A DNA stretch of 64,000 nucleotides from JASSUD01 sp031963045 (GCA_031963045.1 JASSUK010000014.1:1-64000), one strand, 5' to 3'. Counted from the stretch's first letter, positions 26,542 through 36,316 are shown. Notes: generated by a model not told the origin, from the sequence alone. Made by a program: numbers and translations.

Positions 26542-28413
26542 TTACCCTACGGCTACTTTTTTGAGTTTTTTGCGTGAGCCATACCATAGGTTAACGAGCC
26601 CACGTGCAAAGAAAACCGATGAAAACATCGATGTCAAAATGCCGATGCAGTGCACCACGGCAAAGCCTCGTAATGGACCCGCACCTAAGGCTAGTAGCGC
26701 TAAGCCTGCGATAAGGGTAGTGACATTTGAATCTAAAATAGTGGCCCATGCATGGCTAAAACCTGCAGCAATAGCCGTTTGTGGCGGTGCACCATTACGC
26801 TGTTCTTCGCGAATGCGCTCATTGATCAATACATTTGAATCAATAGCCATACCTAGTGCAAGTGCGATGGCAGCGATGCCAGGTAAAGTTAAAGTGGCTT
26901 GTAGCAAAGACAAAATAGCTATAAGCAGCAGTACATTTAACCCTAACGCCAAGACGGAAATAACCCCAAAAACAAGGTAATACACGCCCATAAATAGCGC
27001 GATGGCGAGTAGGCCATAGCGTACGGAAGCCATACCCTTTTGAATATTATCGGCTCCTAAATTAGGGCCGATGGTGCGCTCTTCAATGATTTCCATTGGT
27101 GCTGCTAGTGAGCCTGCACGCAATAAAAGGGCTAAATCGTTAGCTGCTTGCGTAGAGCGTGAACCGGTAATTTGGAAACTATCACTGAGCTCAGATTGAA
27201 TAGTGGCTACGGTCAGTATTTCCGCTTTGCCTTTTTCAAACAAAATCATCGCCATCGGGTGGCCAATATGCTCGCGTGACACACTTTTGAGCGCGCGCCC
27301 ACCTACTGCATCTAGGCGAATTTTGACAGCAGGGCGTTGTTGCTCATCAAATCCAGCTGATGCATCCATGATGCGATCGCCGGTAAAAATAACCTGCTTT
27401 TTAAGGCGTATCGCGCTGCCTGGGCCTTGCATGAATAATTCATCGTCAGCCGGTAGAGGCTGGGATGGATCCAGCCCAGCTGGGCTGTCATCCGCTAAAC
27501 GTGCTTCTAAGGTGGCGGTGCGTCCAATAATATCTTTTGCTTTGGCCGTATCTTGCACGCCTGGCAGCTCTACTACGATGCGATCTACGCCTTGGCGTTG
27601 AATAATCGGTTCGGCAACGCCTAGTTCATTAATACGGTTGTGCAGTGTGACTTGATTTTGTTCTACAGCGGCATCTTCTACGGCACGCTGAGTAATATCG
27701 CTCATCGTGCCGGTTAATATGTAGCCTTTAGCGCCGTCTGGCATTTTGCGCCACTGTAAATCTTGAATTTGATTCGAAAGTAAACGCTCCGCTGTGCTGG
27801 CTATATTTTCTTCATTTACATGCACGGTAATGCGGTTATCCACGCGGCGCACAATGGCATGAATTTTGCGGTCTCGTAAACTAGCGCGGGTGTCTGCGAG
27901 TGCGGTATCCAGTTTTTTATTCAGTGCAGCATTTGTATCTACGCGTAATAAAAAATGCACGCCACCGCGCAAATCCAGCCCTAAGTACATAGGCCGTGCC
28001 TGCAGCGTTTCTAGCCAAGTTGGCGATGCGCTTTGCAGATTTAGAGCAACAATATAAGCAGGATTATTTGGGTCAGGATTAAGTGCCTTGAGCAATACCT
28101 CTTTAGCTCGCAGCTGGGCATCGGTATCTTGCATGCGCACAATGATATTCGCTGCTGATGCCGCTCCAGATGCATGGTGGGCTGTTTGATGGAGGCGGAT
28201 GTTTTGTGCGCTGAGATGTTCGCGAGCTAGTGCTGCTTCAACCATTTGCAAGGTGCTTGCATCGAGCGCATTTAAAGAACCTGTAGCAGAAGCTTGTGCG
28301 CTAGATATTTGGATGGCAGGGAAGGTGCCAAATATATTGGGTAGCGCATAGAGTAGGCCAAATGCCAGCGCTGTAAGCATTACAGCGTACTTCCACAGAG
28401 GGTAGCGATTCAT
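26542..28413 (-). CDS. secD: Protein translocase subunit SecD
   Basis: I start at ATG 28413 (MNRYPLWKYAVM), matching the family; the frame stays open to 28668, but that would overlap yajC. 623 residues. Helix 1 is followed by a large periplasmic domain with MYLGLDLRGGVHFLLRVD, then RTIGPNLGADNIQKG and helices 2-6 with ALALGMAIDSNVLINERIRE. The RND-like membrane core drives late Sec export. It lies between yajC and secF, the usual order. Confidence 0.96.
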   Translation of the reverse strand: MNRYPLWKYAVMLTALAFGLLYALPNIFGTFPAIQISSAQASATGSLNALDASTLQMVEAALAREHLSAQNIRLHQTAHHASGAASAANIIVRMQDTDAQLRAKEVLLKALNPDPNNPAYIVALNLQSASPTWLETLQARPMYLGLDLRGGVHFLLRVDTNAALNKKLDTALADTRASLRDRKIHAIVRRVDNRITVHVNEENIASTAERLLSNQIQDLQWRKMPDGAKGYILTGTMSDITQRAVEDAAVEQNQVTLHNRINELGVAEPIIQRQGVDRIVVELPGVQDTAKAKDIIGRTATLEARLADDSPAGLDPSQPLPADDELFMQGPGSAIRLKKQVIFTGDRIMDASAGFDEQQRPAVKIRLDAVGGRALKSVSREHIGHPMAMILFEKGKAEILTVATIQSELSDSFQITGSRSTQAANDLALLLRAGSLAAPMEIIEERTIGPNLGADNIQKGMASVRYGLLAIALFMGVYYLVFGVISVLALGLNVLLLIAILSLLQATLTLPGIAAIALALGMAIDSNVLINERIREEQRNGAPPQTAIAAGFSHAWATILDSNVTTLIAGLALLALGAGPLRGFAVVHCIGILTSMFSSVFFARGLVNLWYGSRKKLKKVAVG

Positions 28414-28564
28414 GGGCAGGAGAGGGATTTTTTTGAGATGGGTGCTTTTTAGAGTCTGTTCAAAGGCGTAAAAAGCGAAATGGTAGAGGCGGGGGGAAGT
28501 ACCACCCACCTCTATTTTTACTTTTCCAAAAACCTTAAACAGAAGTTTTTGCAAAAACTCAATT

Positions 28565-28900
28565 TTACAGCGCCTTGATAGTGCCTTTAGGCAAAGTAAG
28601 CGTGACAGCGCTTTTTTGTACAGTAACTGTAACATTCTCTGCAATTTCGAGGCTGAGATAAGGCTCATTTACTTTGGTTACTTTTCCAACCAAGCCACCG
28701 CTTACCAACACTTCATCGCCTTTAGCGACCGAGGCCAGCATCGCACGATGCTCTTTCTGACGCTTCATTTGAGGGCGAATCATAATGAAATACAACACCG
28801 CAAACATCAAAATCAGCGGTAGGAAATTCATAAGGCTGGATTCGGTGGCGGTTTTAGCTAATGAAGTGGTTCCTTCTGCAAAAGCTTGACTAATAAACAT
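28565..28900 (-). CDS. yajC: Sec translocon accessory subunit YajC
   Basis: 111 residues: short N-terminal periplasmic part, one membrane helix (LPLILMFAVLYFIMI), then the typical RPQMKRQKEH and KGDEVLVSGGLVGKV motifs. ATG 28900 has AGGGAGA upstream. First gene of the yajC-secD-secF unit. tgt and queA, which precede it in many Burkholderia, are not here. Confidence 0.96.
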   Translation of the reverse strand: MFISQAFAEGTTSLAKTATESSLMNFLPLILMFAVLYFIMIRPQMKRQKEHRAMLASVAKGDEVLVSGGLVGKVTKVNEPYLSLEIAENVTVTVQKSAVTLTLPKGTIKAL

Positions 28901-29227
28901 GCTGCATCTCCCTAAAAATTAAAAATCGATTTTTGATTGACCAGAAAAGGCGCGCCGCAAAGGCACATCGCGGCTGACATGCCCGCGATAGTACTACTTC
29001 ATCATACAAATAAGCTAAAGCGGATCCTGTATTTGCATACACGCCCCCCCTCTTTGCGCTCATGATCTTTTAGGCGCTATGAAACCCGTTTTCTAGACCA
29101 ATCAACAAGGCATGCATTCTAGAGCGTTTTTCAATGCACGTGGACGGCTATACCCCTTTATAAGCACTAAAAAAGCGTTTTTATGCAAAAAATGACCACT
29201 TTTGAGCCTCGCTGAGCGTTCTATCTG
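28901..29227. other. yajC upstream region, no gene seen
   Basis: A hairpin pairs ATCGCGG (28967-28973) with CCGCGAT (28983-28989), 66 bases before yajC, and might be a leader structure. Otherwise nothing is supported. A minus frame at 29102-29308 runs into the family A repeat and is probably spurious. Confidence 0.4.
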
Positions 29228-29399
29228 GTAGGTTGGGGTGACGAAGGAACCCCAACATGCACGCCACTGACCTGTAATCATTGCTTTTGAAATCCACATG
29301 CACACCACTACCTTCTAATCATGGCCTTTTGCAAACATAAGCAGGTTTTAAAAGGTCTATGGTATGCATGTTGGGGTTCCTTCGTCACCACCAACCTAC
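29228..29399. repeat. Family A repeat with duplicated left segment
   Basis: 172 bp, longer than other copies, because the segment after the left arm (CATGCACxCCACT, TAATCAT, CTTTTG) occurs twice. The outer arms are GTAGGTTGGGGTGACGAAGG and its complement ending in CAACCTAC. Confidence 0.85.
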
Positions 29400-29403
29400 A
29401 CTT

Positions 29404-30228
29404 TCATGGAGCGCGTACAGCACGTAACGCAACTATATTAGTTACCCGTTTTGCTCCTGCGTTTTTAAGCAGTCTAGCAATGACTTCAAGCGTGGTACCT
29501 GAGGTCATCACATCATCTACCACAGCAATATGCTGTCCAGCGAGAGAGGCGATAGGGCGAGCAAGTTCAAATGCTTTGGAAAGATTACGGCGACGCTCAC
29601 GTGCATTGAGCTGAAGTTGAGGAGGGGTGTCTCGGATGCGTTTGAGTAAATCATATTGTGTTGCTAAATCAAGCGCACTTGCTAGCGGTCGTGCAATTTC
29701 CCATGCTTGGTTATAGCCTCGTTGACTTAACCGTCGAGCAGACAAAGGAACGGGTACGATGAGATGGGGCCAATCTGTTGTCTGCCATGTACTACGCACC
29801 ACTTCTGCAAGACGCCTTGCCCATTCGCTAGCGACGGCTAAACGTGCATGAAATTTTAGGCCTAGTGCTAATACATCTAGTGTAGGCGCGTAATTGGCGA
29901 GGATGAGCGTGCGCTCAAAGGAAGGAGGGTGCGTAATGCACGCACCACATAGCAAATTATTAGCAGTAAGTGGTAATGCGCAACATGCACATCGATATTG
30001 CTGCATGCCAAAGTACTGGACATCACACAGTGCGCATAATCCATGACGAGCGGGTTGTTTGCAGATGAGGCAGCTAGCAGGCAATAGCACTTGCCCAAGC
30101 CTTAAACCTACAACACCTAATTTTTTTAGAATCTTGTTACGGCTTGCTAAAAACAATCGCCATTTTTGTGCAGTGAGCCAGGCATGCTTTTGTAACGTTG
30201 AAAAGGAATTTTCAAAGGTAGAAGGCAT
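29404..30228 (-). CDS. ComF-family phosphoribosyltransferase-like protein
   Basis: 274 residues. N-terminal zinc-binding Cys pairs (CLICKQPARHGLCALC and CACCALP..LLCGAC, res 55-120). C-terminal type I phosphoribosyltransferase fold with the PRPP loop VVDDVMTSGTTL. ComFC/GntX relatives act in DNA uptake in competent bacteria, though often the role is unknown. No competence gene is adjacent. The extended N-terminus (40 residues before the Cys region) may be over-called. Confidence 0.88.
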   Translation of the reverse strand: MPSTFENSFSTLQKHAWLTAQKWRLFLASRNKILKKLGVVGLRLGQVLLPASCLICKQPARHGLCALCDVQYFGMQQYRCACCALPLTANNLLCGACITHPPSFERTLILANYAPTLDVLALGLKFHARLAVASEWARRLAEVVRSTWQTTDWPHLIVPVPLSARRLSQRGYNQAWEIARPLASALDLATQYDLLKRIRDTPPQLQLNARERRRNLSKAFELARPIASLAGQHIAVVDDVMTSGTTLEVIARLLKNAGAKRVTNIVALRAVRAP

Positions 30229-30377
30229 GATAGAAAGACCGGTGCAATAAGCGCATTTAGAGAAGCGTTAGGGTATTTATTAGACAGGAATCAATAGTTT
30301 GCGTCTATTAGGCTGTATGGTTTTGGAATTGATCCCGTTTTGTGAGATGCTTATTTAGCATATAAAGATCACCTTGA

Positions 30378-30398
30378 TCTCCAACAACTTGTTGGAGA
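30378..30398 (+). promoter_or_regulatory. Perfect hairpin in the metC leader
   Basis: TCTCCAACA pairs with TGTTGGAGA around ACT, a 9-bp perfect stem. The 3' strand contains GGAG, a good Shine-Dalgarno for an ATG at 30405. The hairpin could therefore mask a start site. Not followed by a T run, so not a terminator. Confidence 0.35.
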
Positions 30399-30506
30399 AG
30401 TTGGATGGAGGTAAACCCCCTTCCAGCGTTTGGACAAGAAATCTCACATAGAGTACGCGGGGATTTTTCTTATTGTGAGGCCACATTATTTTTGAAATGG
30501 ATATCC

Positions 30507-31691
30507 ATGACACAGCATTCCCTAAGCCAAATGGCTAGTTCTTTAATTCATCCAAAAGAAAAAAAAGCGGTAGGCTGGCAATCGCTTGGTGTACCTATTG
30601 ATCGGGCTTCTACAGTGGTGTTCCCCGATTTGGCTACGTTCCGATCTCATGATTGGGATGATGACACGCAATGGCGTTATGGTCTCTATGGCACCCCTAC
30701 AACTGCTGCATTGGCACAGCGTATAGCTATTTTAGAGGGAGGGGAGTACGCGCTTTTGCAACCGTCTGGGCTGGCAGCGATTTCGAATATTTATTTTGGG
30801 CTGATGAAGGTAGGTGATGATGTATTGGTTCCCGATAATGCCTATATTTCTAATCGCGAGCATGGTGATTGGCTAGCAGAGCGCTTGGGAGTTTCAGTGC
30901 GGTATTACGATCCTATGATTGGCTCAGGTATTGCAGAATTAATAAAACCAAACACGCGTCTTTTATGGATTGAAGCTCCAGGCTCGGTGACGATGGAAGT
31001 GCCCGATGTGCGTGCTCTGACAGCCGTTGCGAGTCAGTATGGTGTTATTACCGCTCTAGATAATACTTATTCAGGTGGCTTGGCTTTTAGGCCTTTTGAG
31101 CATGGGTGCGATATTTCTATGCATGCACTCACTAAATATCCCTCTGGCGGTAGTGATGTGCTTATGGGTGCTACGGTTACCAAAGATCGGCAGTTGCACA
31201 CGCAACTTAAACTGGCCCGTATGCGCATGGGGTTAAACGTATCGGTAGATGATTGCGCGCTGGTTTTGCGCAGTTTGAATAGCCTAGCAACACGTTATGA
31301 AGCTCATACTCGCAGTGCCTTGGAGCTTGCCAAGTGGCTTAAGAGCCGCTCTGAAATTGATTTGGTTTTACACCCTGCTTTGCCGGATTGCCCAGGCCAT
31401 GCCCACTGGAAGCGCGATTTCGATGGAGCAGGGGGGTTGTTCTCGGTGGTTTTTAATCCGACTTTCTCTGAAGCGCAGATAGATGCTTTTATTGAAGGAT
31501 TGCATCTTTTTAAAATTGGTTTAAGTTGGGGCGGAGCACATAGTTTGGCGCTTCCTTATAGAGTCGCCAATCTGCGCACCGCCACCCGCTGGACGCATGC
31601 CGGAACTTTGGTGCGCTTTTATATTGGCTTGGAAGCTACACAAGATTTACGCGCAGATTTAGAGCAAAGCTTAAAAATGCATTTATCGTAG
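30507..31691 (+). CDS. metC: Cystathionine beta-lyase
   Basis: 394 residues from ATG 30507 (MTQHSLSQM), where family similarity begins. An in-frame ATG at 30405 has the better Shine-Dalgarno (GGAGAAG), so a 34-residue extension is possible. PLP-dependent Cys/Met-metabolism fold: YGLYGTPTT, PSGLAAIS, ALDNTYSGGLAF, and the PLP lysine in HALTKYPSGGSD. It splits cystathionine into homocysteine, ammonia and pyruvate, giving the substrate of MetE. It stands alone; a family A repeat follows its stop. Confidence 0.93.
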   Translation: MTQHSLSQMASSLIHPKEKKAVGWQSLGVPIDRASTVVFPDLATFRSHDWDDDTQWRYGLYGTPTTAALAQRIAILEGGEYALLQPSGLAAISNIYFGLMKVGDDVLVPDNAYISNREHGDWLAERLGVSVRYYDPMIGSGIAELIKPNTRLLWIEAPGSVTMEVPDVRALTAVASQYGVITALDNTYSGGLAFRPFEHGCDISMHALTKYPSGGSDVLMGATVTKDRQLHTQLKLARMRMGLNVSVDDCALVLRSLNSLATRYEAHTRSALELAKWLKSRSEIDLVLHPALPDCPGHAHWKRDFDGAGGLFSVVFNPTFSEAQIDAFIEGLHLFKIGLSWGGAHSLALPYRVANLRTATRWTHAGTLVRFYIGLEATQDLRADLEQSLKMHLS

Positions 31692-31699
31692 AAAGAACG

Positions 31700-31831
31700 G
31701 TAGGTTGGCGGTGACGAAGGAACCCCAACATGCGTACCACGGACTTGTAATCATCGCTTTTAATATGCATATGCAGGTTTTAAAAGGATTGTGGTCATCA
31801 TGTTGGGGTTCGTACCTCACCACCAACCTAC
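31700..31831. repeat. Family A repeat between metC and pilD
   Basis: Complete copy: left arm GTAGGTTGGCGGTGACGAAG, right arm GTTGGGGTTCGTACCTCACC ending in CAACCTAC. Convergent gene ends. The right arm encodes the last residues (VGWW) and stop of pilD on the minus strand. Confidence 0.9.
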
Positions 31832-32707
31832 GCTTCTCTCAAAGAAAAAAGGTAATCCTGGCATGCATAGCGTGATGGCAGCAGATAAAGATAAATAAGG
31901 TCCAAAAGCCAAACGCTGTTCTCTATTTTTAAGCCATCTACAAGCACATTGAAGCGCACCGACTACCAAGCCCATGAAAGAGGCTATAAGCACGATCTCA
32001 GGCAAGGCGTACACCCCTTGCCAAGCGCCGATTGCTGCTAATAATTTGAAATCGCCATAGCCCAGTCCTTCTTTTTTTCTTATAAAAAGAAACGCCCAAT
32101 ACACACACCACAACAATACATATCCTGCAGCAGCCCCTAATACCGCTTCTTCTAGCAGGACAAACCCTCGGTTTACATTGACTAGCAATCCTGCCCATAA
32201 AAGCGGCAATGTAAGCGTATCGGGGAGCAGATAGCTTGCCTGATCAATGCATGCTAGGGCCAATAACACAGCAAGCAATGCAAAAGCAGCAAGCCCTTGC
32301 CAGATGGGCCCAAAACTCCACAGCGCCAAAGCCGCTAAGCCTGCACCAGCAATTTCTAGAAAAGGGTAAAGCAGACTAATAAAAGCACGGCATCCAGCAC
32401 ATCGGCCACGTAGCGCTAGGTAGCTCAGCAGTGGAATATTTTCCCAAAATCGCAGTCTGTGTTGGCATTGTGGGCAATGGGAGGGGGGATAAGCTAGTGT
32501 CAATGGGCGAGATATTGCACGGCGAAAGCCTGCTGCATATTCAAACATTTTTGGCAAACGATAGACCACTACACTCAAAAAACTACCGGTTACAGCACCT
32601 AGCATGGTAACCAGTAAATATTGGAAGGCTGGCGAGAGCCTCTCCAGCAATGGAATTGCATGTGTGAAGTTCCAGAACGGGAAAAAATTTAGAGTGATCG
32701 TTTGCAT
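31817..32707 (-). CDS. pilD: Prepilin peptidase / N-methyltransferase (A24 family)
   Basis: I start at ATG 32707 (MQTITLNF), 296 residues; the frame opens at 32752. Eight membrane helices. Two zinc Cys pairs, CPQC and CAGC. Catalytic Asp residues in CIDQASYLLPD and GLGYGDFKLL. It cleaves and methylates type IV pilin-like leaders at the inner membrane. In Burkholderia it follows pilC directly; here an unrelated plus-strand gene separates them. The C-terminus VGWW and stop come from a family A repeat, so the original end has been replaced. Confidence 0.94.
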   Translation of the reverse strand: MQTITLNFFPFWNFTHAIPLLERLSPAFQYLLVTMLGAVTGSFLSVVVYRLPKMFEYAAGFRRAISRPLTLAYPPSHCPQCQHRLRFWENIPLLSYLALRGRCAGCRAFISLLYPFLEIAGAGLAALALWSFGPIWQGLAAFALLAVLLALACIDQASYLLPDTLTLPLLWAGLLVNVNRGFVLLEEAVLGAAAGYVLLWCVYWAFLFIRKKEGLGYGDFKLLAAIGAWQGVYALPEIVLIASFMGLVVGALQCACRWLKNREQRLAFGPYLSLSAAITLCMPGLPFFFERSVGWW

Positions 32708-32928
32708 AAAGAATAAAAAAACTTCAAGAAGTTTTGAGCAATGAGTGCCCACTGTTCTCTTGCGGGCTCACTGTGGATTATCAGTTATTTTTATATGGCG
32801 CTTCGTATATTTTGATACGGTTTCGCATGGATAAAATATTATGTGGCTAGGTATTGTATTATTTTAAATAGCATAATAATGTTTAAAACATATGCGAATT
32901 TAAATATAAATAGATAGGAGTACTTAAT

Positions 32929-33645
32929 ATGCCGATCTCGCCAAGTAATCATAATATGCTACTTAACGCTGTAATGCCAGGTGAGCCTCATTTAGGAGCA
33001 GAATATTGGTTTCCTGAAAGTGTTCCTATTATACCTAAAAAATCTGGTCAGCTAAATGGACTACATTCTGCTAATGACACTCTGCATAATCTCTCCGCCA
33101 CTGTTGTTCATCCAAAATATACGGTCACTATAGCTAAGAAAGCTGAGATTGTGCAGAGTATTAATAATATTTCTTCAAGTGCAAAAGAATGTAATGCTAC
33201 ATCTTCAAAAGCTGAAAAATTTAATAAAAAAATAGAAATTCTAAAAAGTTTTACAGATTATAGGAGTCATAGAACTGCACAGGGTCCTATACGTATAAAT
33301 AGAACTTATAAAGCATGTGTAAATTATATTCGTGATAATAATGTGCGTGATGCAGAGACATTAAAAATTATCCATGATTTCTCCAAAAAATATTCTTTGT
33401 ATTCGAATAAGCGTGCGCGAAATAGCGAAAAAAAAATGGAAAGAATGGAAAAATATAGAAAATCTAACGAGGAATATTTCTCCATTTATATTAACATGCT
33501 AAAGCAGCCTGCTTCAGGAGAAATAACTCAGGAACAAAAATATGCATATGAGAAATGTGGGGAATATATAAAAATAACAGGTATAAAGCCTAATCCTGAT
33601 CAAAAAGCGCTATATGATAATTTTTCTTTGCTTTTGCAAAAATAA
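32929..33645 (+). CDS. AT-rich orphan gene inserted between pilC and pilD
   Basis: 238 residues, very AT-rich compared with its neighbours. ATG 32929 has a strong AGGAG ribosome binding site. The N-terminal 60 residues are Pro/Asn/Ser-rich and polar; the rest is Lys-rich and helical, with KKAEIVQSINNISSSAKE and KKMERMEKYRKSNEEYF. No signal peptide, membrane helix or known domain. Upstream bases 32840-32925 are about 75% A/T, likely its promoter. Opposite strand to pilB-pilC-pilD. Composition and disruption of a conserved operon point to a horizontally acquired gene; an effector role is a guess. Confidence 0.7.
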   Translation: MPISPSNHNMLLNAVMPGEPHLGAEYWFPESVPIIPKKSGQLNGLHSANDTLHNLSATVVHPKYTVTIAKKAEIVQSINNISSSAKECNATSSKAEKFNKKIEILKSFTDYRSHRTAQGPIRINRTYKACVNYIRDNNVRDAETLKIIHDFSKKYSLYSNKRARNSEKKMERMEKYRKSNEEYFSIYINMLKQPASGEITQEQKYAYEKCGEYIKITGIKPNPDQKALYDNFSLLLQK

Positions 33646-33674
33646 GAGAGAGATACATAGATATCGCACATACT

Positions 33675-35057
33675 TTAAACCACTTGTCCTAAACCAATAA
33701 TAGGTAAATAGAGTGCAATCACTAAACCTCCAATAAGTGCTCCAAGAAGTACGATGATAAGCGGTTCAACTAAGCTAGTAAGTAGTGCTATGCGTTCATC
33801 CACTTGCCGCTCATTAAAAGCGGCAAGGTCTTTTAAAAGCCTCTCCAACCCTGCACACTCTTCCGCTACGGCCATCGGTTGCAAGATGCTTGCCGGAAAG
33901 CAGCCTGTAGCTTTCATGGCCTGTGTTAAGCGTTCACCACGTTTAACACGCCGCTCAATATCTCTGGTTGCCTGGTAAAAAACAGTATTATTTGCAATCC
34001 CTTTCAAAATATCGAAGGTATGCGCTAGTGGAGTACCAGCTTGCAATAAAAGACTTAAAGCACGGCTCCATCTTGCAATAGCCAGTGTTTTAAAAAGTGT
34101 TCCAAATAAAGGAAGTTTTAAAAGCAGCTTGTCGAGACCCAGTTTGAATATTTCTCGGCAGGTTTGGGAGCGGTATAAAATCCAGCGCAGCAGCACGATT
34201 AATACGGCTAGGCTGCTACCCATTGGCGCTAGGCCTTTGTTTATGGCTCTAGAAATAGCTAAAACCGCTTGCGTAGCGGTTGGTAAACTAGCTCCAAAGT
34301 CATTAAAAATATGCTCAAAAGTAGGCACCACGCCCACCATTAAGCCGCACGTAATAGCTAGCGAAACCATAAGTACGCCTATTGGATAGCTTAGTGCCGC
34401 ACGCAGTTTTGATTTTTGCGCAGCAAAGCGCTCGCGCTCATCGGCTAACTGAAGTAATAAAAGAGAGAGTTCCCCTGAAACTTCCCCAAGAGCTATCAGC
34501 TGGCAGTACATCGTATTAAAATTTTCAGGGTATTTAGCTAGCGCGCGGGAGAAGGGGAGGCCTTGTGCAATATCTTTAGCCAGGTTGCGTACTATGCTTG
34601 CTAGTGCAGCGCGTGTTTGGCTTGCTGCGATAACTTGTAAGGCGGGTAATAGTGCAATACCTGCATCTAAAAGGCTGGCCAGCTGACGCGAGAAAAGGGT
34701 GATTTCTGCTGCGCTCAGTGCATGCGCTTTGACTGGTCCCTTTTTCTGTAAGCGTAAAACAATAATATGCTGACGTTTTAAATCTTCTCGTGCCTCTTTT
34801 TCATTGGTAGCTATAAGCTTGCCTTTTTGTGGCCGCCCATTCACTTGTAAACCTTGCCAGGTAAAGTAAGAAGGCCTAGATGCTAGAGCAGTCGATAAAG
34901 TAGCGTTTTGCGGTGTAAAAGCAGTTTTTTGTGTATGGTTTTGTGTTTTTGCTTCCAGGCTAATTTGCGAGGTTTCGGCCTCTTTCAAAGTCTTAGGGCG
35001 CGTTGTAAGCCCAGATTTTTGACGTCGCGGTGGAATTTTTGCAGAGGACCCAGTCAT
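33675..35057 (-). CDS. pilC: Type IV pilus inner-membrane platform protein
   Basis: 460 residues, GspF/PilC family. After a polar N-terminal extension of about 65 residues come two repeated GspF domains (FSRQLASLLDAGIALLPALQ and RWSRALSLLLQAGTPLAHTF) and membrane helices near 215-240, 265-290 and 430-455. It is the platform on which the PilB ATPase acts. ATG 35057 overlaps the pilB stop by four bases, so they are translationally coupled. Confidence 0.94.
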   Translation of the reverse strand: MTGSSAKIPPRRQKSGLTTRPKTLKEAETSQISLEAKTQNHTQKTAFTPQNATLSTALASRPSYFTWQGLQVNGRPQKGKLIATNEKEAREDLKRQHIIVLRLQKKGPVKAHALSAAEITLFSRQLASLLDAGIALLPALQVIAASQTRAALASIVRNLAKDIAQGLPFSRALAKYPENFNTMYCQLIALGEVSGELSLLLLQLADERERFAAQKSKLRAALSYPIGVLMVSLAITCGLMVGVVPTFEHIFNDFGASLPTATQAVLAISRAINKGLAPMGSSLAVLIVLLRWILYRSQTCREIFKLGLDKLLLKLPLFGTLFKTLAIARWSRALSLLLQAGTPLAHTFDILKGIANNTVFYQATRDIERRVKRGERLTQAMKATGCFPASILQPMAVAEECAGLERLLKDLAAFNERQVDERIALLTSLVEPLIIVLLGALIGGLVIALYLPIIGLGQVV

Positions 35058-36316
35058 GGCGTTAACTCCGTACTACCTAGCACCTCTTCTAAGCTAGTGA
35101 TTCCAGCTATTACTTTGAGTAACCCGGCCTCTCGCAGAACCATTACGCCTTCTTTTTGTGCTTGCGCAGATAGAGCCTGTGTACTACCACGTGCCATGAT
35201 GATGTCGCGCATTGCAGCCGAAATAGGCATTACTTGATGAATACCTACTCGTCCTTTATAACCGGTTCCATAGCATTGCTCGCAGCCTTTTGCTTGGTAG
35301 GCCATGCCTTGAGGAGGTATGGGTTCTAAATAGCCTGCTGCATGGAGTGCTGCTTTGCTGAGTTTTACGGGTATTCGACATGCTATGCATAGTTGCCTGA
35401 CCAAACGTTGTGCCGTGATGACGCGTATGGCGGATGCTAAATTAAAAGGGGCTATTCCAATATCTAGCAGGCGAGATAGTGCTGAAGGGGCATCGTTAGT
35501 ATGGAGTGTAGAGAGTACTAAATGGCCTGTTTGAGCCGCTTTGATCGCTACATCAGCCGTTTGGGCATCACGAATCTCCCCCACCATAATTACATCGGGG
35601 TCTTGGCGTAAAAAAGCGCGCAAGGTATTGGCAAACGTAAGCCCCGCTTTTTCGCGAACACTGACTTGGGTAATGCCTGCTAGGTGTATTTCAGCCGGAT
35701 CTTCGACAGAACATAGATTGCGTGATTCTTGATTGAGGCTTTGCAAAAAGCAGTACAGGGAGCGAGTTTTCCCGCTACCTGTAGGGCCTGTGACTAAAAT
35801 CATGCCATGCGGAGCCGCGAGTGCTTGGGTGAGGAGCTTCTGCTGCGCCAGCTCAAAGCCTAATTGATCAAGATCTAGCGAAGCAGGCAAGGTATCTAGG
35901 CGACGCAATACCAGTTTTTCACCAAATAAAGTAGGGAGGGCGCTAACCCGATACTCCTCGTATTGACCAGGAGCCGTTGGCAATTTCAGCCGGCCATCTT
36001 GAGGAATACGGCGCTCAGCAATATCTAAGTGAGAGAGCACTTTGACGCGCGTAATTAAAGGTTCTTGTAAATACCGAGGAGGGCGCATGATTTCATGCAG
36101 TTGCCCATCTACGCGTAGTCGAATGCGCCAATCATGCTCTCTTGGCTCAATATGCACATCGGAAGCTTTGCGCTGCGCTGCTTGTGTAAATAATGCTTCT
36201 AGCAATTTTACCGCTGGTACTTGGCGCTCATCGCCAAGATGTAATGGAGTGCGCTCCTTGCCAAGGCGAGGGAGCTCTGAATCTAATGGGGGCAGATCCG
36301 CATATTTCATGGGCAT
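35054..36316 (-). CDS. pilB: Type IV pilus assembly ATPase, short form
   Basis: 420 residues, shorter than the roughly 560 of Pseudomonas PilB because the N-terminal domain is absent. Starts near KASDVHIEPREHDWRIRLRV. Walker A GPTGSGKTRS, Asp-box and Walker B DPDVIMVGEIRD, His box TGHLVLSTLHTND, and zinc Cys pairs CIAC and CEQC are intact. It powers pilus extension at the cytoplasmic face. First gene of the interrupted pilB-pilC-(orphan)-pilD cluster; a family B element lies 36 bases upstream, where its promoter would be. Confidence 0.92.
   Translation of the reverse strand: MPMKYADLPPLDSELPRLGKERTPLHLGDERQVPAVKLLEALFTQAAQRKASDVHIEPREHDWRIRLRVDGQLHEIMRPPRYLQEPLITRVKVLSHLDIAERRIPQDGRLKLPTAPGQYEEYRVSALPTLFGEKLVLRRLDTLPASLDLDQLGFELAQQKLLTQALAAPHGMILVTGPTGSGKTRSLYCFLQSLNQESRNLCSVEDPAEIHLAGITQVSVREKAGLTFANTLRAFLRQDPDVIMVGEIRDAQTADVAIKAAQTGHLVLSTLHTNDAPSALSRLLDIGIAPFNLASAIRVITAQRLVRQLCIACRIPVKLSKAALHAAGYLEPIPPQGMAYQAKGCEQCYGTGYKGRVGIHQVMPISAAMRDIIMARGSTQALSAQAQKEGVMVLREAGLLKVIAGITSLEEVLGSTELTP

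Noticed and set aside
28414..28668. N-terminal extension of SecD
   Set aside because: It would overlap yajC, and SecD similarity begins at MNRYPLWKY (28413).
29102..29308. 68-codon minus-strand ORF
   Set aside because: Its first part is read from the family A repeat and the rest has no domain or ribosome binding site.
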